From positions 186,001 through 250,000 of the forward strand of contig JAHBTX010000005.1 of the NCBI GenBank assembly GCA_019638395.1: a stretch of 64,000 nucleotides of DNA, given 5' to 3'. The notes under the pieces were generated by a model, which was not told where the DNA came from, ran no database searches, and worked only from the letters and a program-made list of their open reading frames with translations. The stretch comes from Cyclobacteriaceae bacterium. GTDB taxonomy: Bacteria > Bacteroidota > Bacteroidia > Cytophagales > Cyclobacteriaceae. Below, in pieces: positions 35,549-41,953 of this stretch (the stretch's first letter is position 1; every line of letters starts with the position of its first letter). Position numbers and translations under genes: made by a program.

Positions 35549-35694
35549 GGTTGTTTCTGTTTCCAGTTCTGAGATTTATTATCATCCAGGAGCAGCAACA
35601 CATGAGCGCAGTAGCGGCTATAAAAATTCTTTATTAAGCCAACGAGATTTACTACCTTACCTCTGTGTTAACCTGCCTCTGGCGGGTTGATTTC

Positions 35695-35748
35695 AAAAAA
35701 GGGGGAGGGACTTCTAAACTTTCGCGAGCAAGAATCCCTCTTCCCTTT
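35695..35748 (-). terminator. Intrinsic terminator after yceI
   Basis: On the minus strand AAAGGGAAGAGGGATTCT (35748-35731) can pair with AGAAGTCCCTCCCCCTTT (35715-35698) across a 15-nt loop, and a T6 run (35700-35695) follows. It lies 17 bp after the YceI stop. It may end that transcript or attenuate expression of the M19-to-TonB genes downstream. Confidence 0.75.
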
Positions 35749-35764
35749 ACACCTAGTCTACCCT

Positions 35765-36382
35765 CTAGGCGCCTGTTTGAGCATTGGCTACCAGTTTAAG
35801 GTCCAATTCAAAATCATCATAGATTGCCTTATCCCCCAGATTATCAAAGAAGTTCTTTGAACCATAACGGATATCATATTTGGTGCGGTCCACCACGATC
35901 TTAGCCGTTGCCGTTACTTTCTTTCCATCATTGATAATTGTAGCAGGAAATTCAATTTCATTGGTTTTGCCTTTGATGGTTAATTTTCCTTTCACAGCAT
36001 ATTCATTACCCGATTTTTGAGTTAAGGAGGTTAACACAAAAGAAGCCTTTGGAAATTTGGATGCACCAAAGAAATCATCACTCTTTAAATGCCCCACAAG
36101 CTTGGCGTTGCCATCTTTATCAGTAATGTCTGTAACTGTTATGGAATTCACATCAATTTCAAAAGTACCTTCTTTAAGAAGTTTCCCATCAGCTGTTAAC
36201 TCTCCCGATGCAATAGCTATGGTGCCGGTGTGCTGCCCAGTCACTTTTTTACCTGTCCATGTTAATGAACTTGCTTGCGCATCTACTTTAAATTTAACAG
36301 GTGCCGGAGGTTCGGTGAATGAGAAAAAAGTAATGGCAAACAAGGCCAATACTGCGAGATTGAAAATAGTTTTAGTTTTCAT
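35765..36382 (-). CDS. YceI family periplasmic lipid-binding protein
   Basis: A 205-residue secreted protein with a signal peptide (residues 1-27). The YceI lipocalin fold is visible: FKVDAQASSLTWTGKKVTGQHTGTIAIASGEL, GHLKSDDFFGASKFPKASFVLTSL, GKLTIKGKTNEIEFPA and VDRTKYDIRYGSKNF. The family binds isoprenoids or other amphiphiles. It is the first full gene after the second SAM-like aptamer and Cys-tailed mini-ORF. A terminator follows its stop. Confidence 0.93.
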   Translation of the reverse strand: MKTKTIFNLAVLALFAITFFSFTEPPAPVKFKVDAQASSLTWTGKKVTGQHTGTIAIASGELTADGKLLKEGTFEIDVNSITVTDITDKDGNAKLVGHLKSDDFFGASKFPKASFVLTSLTQKSGNEYAVKGKLTIKGKTNEIEFPATIINDGKKVTATAKIVVDRTKYDIRYGSKNFFDNLGDKAIYDDFELDLKLVANAQTGA

Positions 36383-36440
36383 AGTTGTATTTGGTTTAAA
36401 TATTAAAATGGTTTTTAGATAATAACTTAATAGACTCCAG

Positions 36441-36458
36441 CCTCACAGATTTGTGAGG
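36441..36458. promoter_or_regulatory. Perfect hairpin between mini-ORF 2 and yceI
   Basis: CCTCACA (36441-36447) / TGTGAGG (36452-36458) forms a 7-bp stem with a 4-nt loop. No T-run follows on the minus strand, so it is not a simple terminator. Its place between the Cys-tailed ORF stop and the yceI start parallels the attenuator of leader 1. Confidence 0.45.
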
Positions 36459-36491
36459 TAGGCAAAAAGCTTTAATAGCTTAAAAGGGAAA

Positions 36492-36614
36492 TCAACAACA
36501 ACAAGCAGCCGGGCATACCGACATAAATTCAAAACCTGTAGCGGATTTTGAAGTAAGAACTTTGTGAAGTTCGTGTTGTTTGTCTTGAAGTGTGTTCGTT
36601 TTCATGTGTTTCAT
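36492..36614 (-). CDS. Cys-tailed leader microprotein 2 (40 aa)
   Basis: 40 codons from the ATG at 36614 to TGA at 36494-36492. It starts MKHMKTNTLQ, has a basic, polar middle and ends MSVCPAACCC immediately before the stop, with codons TGT TGT TGT. A GGGAA Shine-Dalgarno-like sequence lies 8 nt before the ATG and could be masked by pairing with the TTCCC of the S-box-like aptamer upstream. A longer in-frame ORF to 36743 exists but runs through the aptamer, so the 36614 start is preferred. Its role is either Cys-sensing leader or precursor peptide. Confidence 0.72.
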   Translation of the reverse strand: MKHMKTNTLQDKQHELHKVLTSKSATGFEFMSVCPAACCC

Positions 36615-36622
36615 ATTTATAG

Positions 36623-36705
36623 TTCCCATTAGTTTGGGCAGGTTGTGGCACTTATTTAATAATTGCTTATTAAAAGTTGCCAGGGAATCTTCGAGCCTGT
36701 CTCTC
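36623..36705 (-). ncRNA. S-box-like (SAM clan) riboswitch variant, copy 2
   Basis: On the minus strand: GAGAGACAGGCTC (from 36705), GAAGATTCCCTGGCAACTT, a long AT-rich P3 hairpin (TTTTAATAA/TTATTAAA), AAGTGCCACAACC and TGCCC (to 36636). It differs from copy 1 mainly by compensating changes in P3, which supports RNA structure. GGGAA (36627-36623) can pair with TTCCC in the core, and that GGGAA is also the likely ribosome-binding site of the mini-ORF. This suggests SAM-dependent translational control. Confidence 0.78.
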
Positions 36706-36728
36706 CCCCCTTCTTTATAAATGTGGTG

Positions 36729-36758
36729 TAAAGGTAAAAACAAATTTTAATTTACCAA
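36729..36758 (-). promoter_or_regulatory. Promoter of leader 2
   Basis: On the minus strand TTG (36758-36756), a 19-bp spacer and TACCTTTA (36736-36729). The geometry relative to the operator (3-bp gap) is identical to leader 1. Confidence 0.7.
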
Positions 36759-36761
36759 TAA

Positions 36762-36782
36762 AGTCTATAGATTTTATAGACT
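36762..36782. promoter_or_regulatory. 21-bp palindromic operator, copy 2 (between divergent operons)
   Basis: The sequence AGTCTATA-N5-TATAGACT is identical over all 21 bp to the copy at 28620-28640. On the minus side it abuts the -33 box of leader 2. On the plus side its last base is the first base of TATTTTTA, a plausible -7 box for the divergent operon beginning at 36838. A single site could therefore control both directions. Confidence 0.75.
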
Positions 36783-36789
36783 ATTTTTA
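36782..36789 (+). promoter_or_regulatory. Putative -7 box for the divergent plus-strand operon
   Basis: TATTTTTA resembles TAnnTTTG with one mismatch and begins on the last base of the operator. This is the same arrangement as TATATTTG at 43355-43362 after operator copy 3. No TTG is found 19 bp upstream. Confidence 0.4.
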
Positions 36790-36837
36790 CAACCTAACTC
36801 CTTAATCGAAAGTTCCCTGACAAAAAACTTGTTCATC

Positions 36838-37272
36838 ATGAAAGTTAAAAACGCTTCTTTAACGCTATTACTAACAATAGTTAGTACTCTGCTTTACGCT
36901 CAAAAACCAACAGACGAAACATTTATCATTGAGAATTATTATAAAGCAAAGTGGGGTTATGCCGAAGAATTCTTAGAACTCTATAAGAAGAATCATTATC
37001 CGCTTTTGAAAAAAGCACAAGAGAAGGGCGACCTGCTCTCTATTAAAATAGAAAAACCACGCCAACATGCCTCAGAAGAAACGCGGTGGGATTATCGGGT
37101 TACGCTCGTCTTTAAAAATATTCAGGCTGCTTTTGACCCTAACCTTACCGAGCCTTATAAAAAAGCACTTTACCCTGATTTAGAAAAACTTAAAAAAGAC
37201 GAACAACATCGGTTTGAAATTCTGCTTGCGCATTGGGATGTAGAAGTACAATCCTTACCATTAGATAAATAA
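36838..37272 (+). CDS. Secreted protein, possible dimeric alpha-beta barrel fold
   Basis: 144 residues from the ATG at 36838, which gives a good signal peptide (MKVKNASLTLLLTIVSTLLYAQ). The mature part (FIIENYYKAKWGYAEEFLELYKKNHYPLLKKAQEKGDLLS) has the strand-helix spacing of NIPSNAP/dimeric alpha-beta barrel proteins, but I cannot assign a family with certainty. No catalytic residues are obvious. It opens the divergent operon facing yceI across the 21-bp operator; the next gene starts 29 bp later. Confidence 0.75.
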   Translation: MKVKNASLTLLLTIVSTLLYAQKPTDETFIIENYYKAKWGYAEEFLELYKKNHYPLLKKAQEKGDLLSIKIEKPRQHASEETRWDYRVTLVFKNIQAAFDPNLTEPYKKALYPDLEKLKKDEQHRFEILLAHWDVEVQSLPLDK

Positions 37273-37301
37273 TTCTAAGACCCTTAACATCCACACAACT
37301 C

Positions 37302-37925
37302 ATGTTAGCCAGATCTTTTCTCTTTCCATTTTTTCTTCTGGCAGGTGTATGCCTTACGCAGGCCCAGCCAGCCAACGACTTAAAAGAATTCGTCAAACTC
37401 CTTCCCGGCTTTTACAGTACCGAAGCGATGTGGAAAAAAGACTCTACGTTTAGTCATGTGCAACTTCGTATAGTACCCATCTGGAAGGAAGACCCTGATG
37501 GCTATTGGTTTTACCTTGAACAAGCAGAAGTCAAAAATTTAGCAAGACCTTATCGGCAAGTGGTACTGCACCTCACTTCAGATGGTAATAAAATTGTTAG
37601 CAGTAATCTCCCGATTAAAAACCGGCTTTCATTTGCCGGTGCATGGAAAGATGAGGTGCTTCTTAAAAAGCTCACCAAAGCTGATTTAGACTTTACTGAT
37701 GCTTGTAATATTTACTTTAAAAAAACTTCGAAGAAAAAGTTTGAAGGCGGTACCAGACCCGGTGGATGCCCCAATCAATATCGTGGCGCTGCTTACTTTA
37801 CCAATGTGAGTTCTTTTACACCAAAAAGTTTGTCAAGCTGGGATCGCGGTTGGAAAGCCGATGGACAATTGGCTTGGGGTCCGGCTGCTCATGGATATAC
37901 CTTTGATAAAATCTCTGGTTTGTAA
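37302..37925 (+). CDS. Secreted CpeT/CpcT (DUF1001)-like protein
   Basis: A 207-residue protein with a signal peptide (residues 1-21). The CpeT pattern is visible: LLPGFYSTEAMWKKDSTFSHVQLRIVPIW, GYWFYLEQAE, RPYRQVVLHL, and a Cys-rich later part (DACNIYFKKTS, GGTRPGGCPNQYRGAAYF). In cyanobacteria this family attaches bilins to phycobiliprotein Cys residues. Homologues in non-photosynthetic bacteria have no assigned role. Placement with a thiol-theme regulon is notable but not explanatory. Confidence 0.8.
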   Translation: MLARSFLFPFFLLAGVCLTQAQPANDLKEFVKLLPGFYSTEAMWKKDSTFSHVQLRIVPIWKEDPDGYWFYLEQAEVKNLARPYRQVVLHLTSDGNKIVSSNLPIKNRLSFAGAWKDEVLLKKLTKADLDFTDACNIYFKKTSKKKFEGGTRPGGCPNQYRGAAYFTNVSSFTPKSLSSWDRGWKADGQLAWGPAAHGYTFDKISGL

Positions 37926-37946
37926 AACTGATGTACTTTTAAAAAA

Positions 37947-39257
37947 ATGATAAAAAAAGAATCAGGTCGCTTTTGGGCATTACTTCCCTTAATCACATTT
38001 CTTGTTACCTACCTGGCAACCTCTATTATATTAAATGACTTTTATAAAATGCCAATTTTGGTGGCCTTTCTGTTTTCTGCCATCATCGGTTTTATTCTGT
38101 ATCCCAAACTTTCTTTTGCTCGTAAATCAGAATCGTTTTCAAAAGGTGCCGGAGACTCAGGTATCATGCTGATGATTCTGATTTTTTTATTGGCGGGTGC
38201 GTTTGCAGAATTAAGTAAAACTATTGGTGCGGTACAATCAACCATCAACTTTGCACTCTCCTATTTATCGCCTGGCTTATTAATAGTAGGGTTATTTCTT
38301 ATTGCTTGTTTCATTTCACTTTCATTAGGGACCTCGGTTGGTACCGTTGTAGCCCTTGCACCGATTGCCGTAGGTCTAAATGAAACTTTATCGGGCAGTT
38401 TGGCAATTAATCTTGCGGCTGTAGTCGGTGGAGCCATGTTTGGCGATAATCTCTCAATGATTTCCGATACCACGATAGCCGCCACCCGCACACAAGGTGT
38501 AGAAATGCGCGATAAGTTTAGAATCAACTTAATGATTGTATTACCCGCAGCTATTGTAACCGCTGTAATATATGCCTTCAGTAATAACCTGGCTCACGCT
38601 GCTAACAATGTGACTTACGAGTATTCTATACTTAAAATATCACCCTACGTTTTTGTGTTCTTAGCAGCGCTACTGGGTATGAATGTAATCTGGGTTTTAA
38701 TTTCTGGTATTACACTCTCCTTGCTTATCGGTCTTTATTATGATCTTGAATTCTGGTCTGCATTGGGAGCAATCAACTCCGGAATGGCTTCTATGTTTGA
38801 ATTAAGTATTATTTGTATCCTGATTGGGGGCATTGTTGGCTTAATTCAGTATTATGGAGGTATTGATTTTATAATACATCACGTATCGCGTAAAATAAAG
38901 AATGCACGAGGTGGAGAACTAGGAATTTTTTCACTGACCGCCTTGGTTAATATTGCACTGGCGAATAATACCATTACTATTCTGATTGTTGGCCCCCTTG
39001 CAAAAACTATTGCTGATAAAAATAATATTGATCCAAAACGAAGCGCCAGCATTTTAGATACTACTTCATGCTTTATTCAAGGACTGCTTCCCTATGGTGC
39101 ACAACTTTTAGCGGCCGTTGCAGTTTCAGCCAATCAGGTAACGGCTTTTGAAATTATGCAATACCTCTACTACCCCTACTTAATTGGACTAAGTACACTT
39201 CTGTTTATATCCTTTCGAAAACAGAAATCAAATCCACTATTATCAACTCCAAACTAA
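37947..39257 (+). CDS. NhaC-family Na+/H+ antiporter-like transporter
   Basis: A 436-residue polytopic membrane protein with about 11-12 segments. NhaC/ArgP-like signatures are GTSVGTVVALAPIAVGL and GGAMFGDNLSMISDTTIAATRTQGVEM near residues 125-190, with a repeat-related stretch NNTITILIVGPLAKTIADKNNIDPKRSASILDTTSCFIQGLLPYGAQLL near 345-395, broken here only to identify it. The family exchanges cations and amino or dicarboxylic compounds. It has 21-bp and 2-bp gaps to its neighbours. Confidence 0.88.
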   Translation: MIKKESGRFWALLPLITFLVTYLATSIILNDFYKMPILVAFLFSAIIGFILYPKLSFARKSESFSKGAGDSGIMLMILIFLLAGAFAELSKTIGAVQSTINFALSYLSPGLLIVGLFLIACFISLSLGTSVGTVVALAPIAVGLNETLSGSLAINLAAVVGGAMFGDNLSMISDTTIAATRTQGVEMRDKFRINLMIVLPAAIVTAVIYAFSNNLAHAANNVTYEYSILKISPYVFVFLAALLGMNVIWVLISGITLSLLIGLYYDLEFWSALGAINSGMASMFELSIICILIGGIVGLIQYYGGIDFIIHHVSRKIKNARGGELGIFSLTALVNIALANNTITILIVGPLAKTIADKNNIDPKRSASILDTTSCFIQGLLPYGAQLLAAVAVSANQVTAFEIMQYLYYPYLIGLSTLLFISFRKQKSNPLLSTPN

Positions 39258-39259
39258 AT

Positions 39260-39805
39260 ATGCCTCGTATTCCACCGCTACCGCCTGAAAGTACAACTGC
39301 CGAAGTAAAGATTGCATACAATCATCATAAAGCTATTTACAACGGCCGCATCACCAACATGAAGTCTACGTTGGGCCATTCCTACAATGCCTTTCAGGCC
39401 TACATGCAATGGTATCCACTCTATGAAGATGTAAAAGCAATTTTGGGTAATCGGTTATCATCGCTGTTTGCATGGTCTATTTCAGAAGCTGCCGATTGCC
39501 CGCTATGCAGCACCTTTTTTCGAAAAATAATTATTGATGCCGGTGAAAATCCGGAAGCCTTAGCGCTAAGCGAAGAAGAACAACACCTGCTTACATTTGG
39601 AGCCGCCATCGCGCAGCACAAAGGATTTGTTCCAGATGAAATTTTTGAACCCATCCGAAAAAAATATAGCGATAAACAAATTGTTGTACTTACCGCTTTC
39701 GCGGGAATTATGATTGCAACCAATATTTTCAATAATGTCATTCATACCGAGATTGACGATTACCTTGAAGTATATAAAAAAGCAGCTTTACAAAATAAAT
39801 TTTAA
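39260..39805 (+). CDS. AhpD-like / carboxymuconolactone decarboxylase-fold protein
   Basis: A 181-residue cytosolic helical protein. The CxxC active site is ADCPLCSTFF (Cys80, Cys83) with a preceding acidic SEA, as in AhpD-like alkylhydroperoxidases. The usual downstream His is not obvious, so peroxidase activity is uncertain. The gene begins 2 bp after the NhaC-like stop and ends 2 bp before the SDR gene. It joins the redox theme of the locus. Confidence 0.8.
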   Translation: MPRIPPLPPESTTAEVKIAYNHHKAIYNGRITNMKSTLGHSYNAFQAYMQWYPLYEDVKAILGNRLSSLFAWSISEAADCPLCSTFFRKIIIDAGENPEALALSEEEQHLLTFGAAIAQHKGFVPDEIFEPIRKKYSDKQIVVLTAFAGIMIATNIFNNVIHTEIDDYLEVYKKAALQNKF

Positions 39806-39807
39806 GT

Positions 39808-40608
39808 ATGTCATTAAAGAATCAAGTTGCCTTTATAACCGGGGCCGCGCACGGTCAGGGGCGTGCCACCGCCATCGCCTTAGCGAAAGAAGGTATTCAC
39901 ATTGCTGCTTTTGATGTAGCCAAGCCCCTTGCTTATCCGGGTTATAAACTTGGTTCAACCGATGATTTGGTTTCGCTAAAAGCAGAAGTAGAAAAACTAG
40001 GAGTTAACATCTTAACCTTTCAAGGCGATGTGCGCACCGATGCGGATGTGAAGAAGGCAGTAAGCGAAACCATCGCGCAGTTTAAAAGAATTGATATACT
40101 CTTTAACAATGCAGGTATTTGTGCCTACGGCTTAGCACATGAATTAACGGAAGACGCCTGGGATTCTATGATTGACATCAATTTAAAAGGAGCATGGCTC
40201 ACGGCACGTCATATTATTCCGCACATGATTGCACAGAAGTCTGGTAACATCATCAACAACTCCTCCATTGCAGGCTTGCGCGGGATGAATAGACTCAGCC
40301 ATTATGCAGCCTCTAAATGGGGGTTAACAGGATTAACAAAATCGTGGGCGATTGAATTGGCTCCGCACAACATTCGTGTGAACTCTATCCATCCTACCGG
40401 AGTAAATACACCCATGAACGATGGGCTTGCTGCATTAGAAGGAAAGACTACCGAAGAGATTGCTGTAGCCTCGGCCGGAAATTTATTACCGGTGCCGTGG
40501 ATAGAATCGGAAGATGTAGCGCATGCAGTTCTCTATCTTGTTTCGGATAAAGCGCGTTTTGTTACCGGTTCACAGTTTGTAATTGATGCAGGACTGTTGA
40601 CGCGTTAA
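39808..40608 (+). CDS. Short-chain dehydrogenase, mycofactocin-type SDR family
   Basis: A 266-residue SDR. The NAD motif is TGAAHGQGRATAIALA, then NNAGI, SSIAGLRG, and catalytic Tyr-Lys in YAASK. The insertion AYPGYKLGSTDDLVSLKAEVEKLG after the second beta strand and HPTGVNTPMN near the C-terminus are features I associate with mycofactocin-coupled SDRs, whose bound NAD is not exchanged freely. No mycofactocin genes are visible in the window. The substrate is unknown. Confidence 0.85.
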   Translation: MSLKNQVAFITGAAHGQGRATAIALAKEGIHIAAFDVAKPLAYPGYKLGSTDDLVSLKAEVEKLGVNILTFQGDVRTDADVKKAVSETIAQFKRIDILFNNAGICAYGLAHELTEDAWDSMIDINLKGAWLTARHIIPHMIAQKSGNIINNSSIAGLRGMNRLSHYAASKWGLTGLTKSWAIELAPHNIRVNSIHPTGVNTPMNDGLAALEGKTTEEIAVASAGNLLPVPWIESEDVAHAVLYLVSDKARFVTGSQFVIDAGLLTR

Positions 40609-40611
40609 TAC

Positions 40612-41931
40612 ATGTCCATTAAACCGAAGCTGAACACGTTCGACCTTACCATGATTGTGGTGAGCGTAGTAATTGGCACCGGTATCTTTCGCACTCCTGT
40701 AGAAATTGCGCAGAAAGCAGTAGTGCCCACCATTTTTTTTGCCGCCTGGATTGCCGGTGCTATTATCAGTTTATTTGGTGCGCTTACCTTAGCCGAAGTG
40801 GGATCGCGCTATCCTAAGGCAGGTGGCTTTTATAAAATCTTTTCGCACTGCTACCATCCGGCCTTTGCCTTTATGGTAAACTGGATCTCCGTCATTGCCA
40901 ATGCTGGATCAAGCGCTTCGGTGGCCATCATTGGTTCGGATTACATCAGTCCGTTACTTTTTCCAAATCTCGATCGCGAAACAGGCACACGTATCACTAC
41001 TATAGCAGCCGTTCTGTTATTGTATGGATTAAATCTCTTGGGTATAAAAATGGGTGCGCGTACGTTGAATGTGTTGATGATTATTAAAATTGGTGTAATC
41101 ATCTTTTTAATCAGCATGGTATTTTTTAATCCAGCACCACCCACGCCTACGCTGGTAAGCCAACTGAGTGCAGAAGATTCCTTAAAAGCATTTTGGCTAT
41201 GCTTCGTTCCAATATTTTTTACATACGGTGGCTATCATCAAACCATGAACTTTGGTGGCGATGTGCCAAATGCGAATCGCACCATGCCCCGCGCAATATT
41301 CATAGGGATGGGCGTTGTACTGGTACTCTACCTGTTGGTTAACTTTTCGTATGTGCAGGTATTGGGTTTCGAAGGGTTGAAAAACTCGCCTGCATTGGCT
41401 TCAGAAATGACAAGTGTAATTTTTGGAACAGCAACCTCAAAGGTTATTTCTGTAATTCTGTTTTTAGCCGTGTTGGCGTATGTTAATGCTTCGCTACTCT
41501 CTAATCCACGTGTTTACTATGCGATGGCCGAAGAAAATGTGTTGCCTGCGGCATTCAAAAAAGTAAATCCAAAAACACAAACACAAGAGATTGCACTTAC
41601 TGCATATGTAACTGTCATCATCGTATTTTTATTTGCTTTGGGATCTTTACAGCAAATTTTAAACTACGTCATGTTCTTTGATAGCATTGGATTAATTGCA
41701 GCTTGTGCAGCTGTTTTTATTTTGCGCAGAAGAGCAAAACAAGCGGGTGAACCCGAAGGCATTTATAAAATGAAACTCTACCCGTGGATGACGATTATTT
41801 TTATAGTTGGTTATGCTTTAGTGAACATTAGCGTCATGTACTTTGAGCCCCGGACTGCCTTTATCGGTTTTATCTTATTCATCATCGGATTGCCAATATA
41901 CTATGGGCTGCAGAGAGTATTTAAGAGTTAA
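40612..41931 (+). CDS. APC-family amino acid permease
   Basis: A 439-residue membrane protein with 12 predicted segments. The N-terminal signature is TMIVVSVVIGTGIFRTPVEIAQKA (the GTGIF helix-1 break of LeuT-fold APC carriers), followed by FGALTLAEVGSRYPKAGGFYKIF, FTYGGYHQTMNFGGDVPNANRTMPRA and a late APC motif with NPRVYYAMAEENVLP. It probably imports an amino acid or polyamine. It ends the divergent operon and starts 3 bp after the SDR stop. Confidence 0.92.
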   Translation: MSIKPKLNTFDLTMIVVSVVIGTGIFRTPVEIAQKAVVPTIFFAAWIAGAIISLFGALTLAEVGSRYPKAGGFYKIFSHCYHPAFAFMVNWISVIANAGSSASVAIIGSDYISPLLFPNLDRETGTRITTIAAVLLLYGLNLLGIKMGARTLNVLMIIKIGVIIFLISMVFFNPAPPTPTLVSQLSAEDSLKAFWLCFVPIFFTYGGYHQTMNFGGDVPNANRTMPRAIFIGMGVVLVLYLLVNFSYVQVLGFEGLKNSPALASEMTSVIFGTATSKVISVILFLAVLAYVNASLLSNPRVYYAMAEENVLPAAFKKVNPKTQTQEIALTAYVTVIIVFLFALGSLQQILNYVMFFDSIGLIAACAAVFILRRRAKQAGEPEGIYKMKLYPWMTIIFIVGYALVNISVMYFEPRTAFIGFILFIIGLPIYYGLQRVFKS

Positions 41932-41953
41932 TGGACTTATCATCTGGTAAAAA

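Noticed and set aside
36615-36743. Longer N-terminal extension of the Cys-tailed ORF 2
   Set aside because: It would translate through the S-box-like aptamer and promoter-proximal RNA; copy 1 has no equivalent extension and a good GGGAA site supports the 36614 start.
37302-37925. True phycobiliprotein lyase and photosynthesis genes
   Set aside because: No phycobiliprotein, bilin or photosystem gene is present; only a distant CpeT-family fold is supported.
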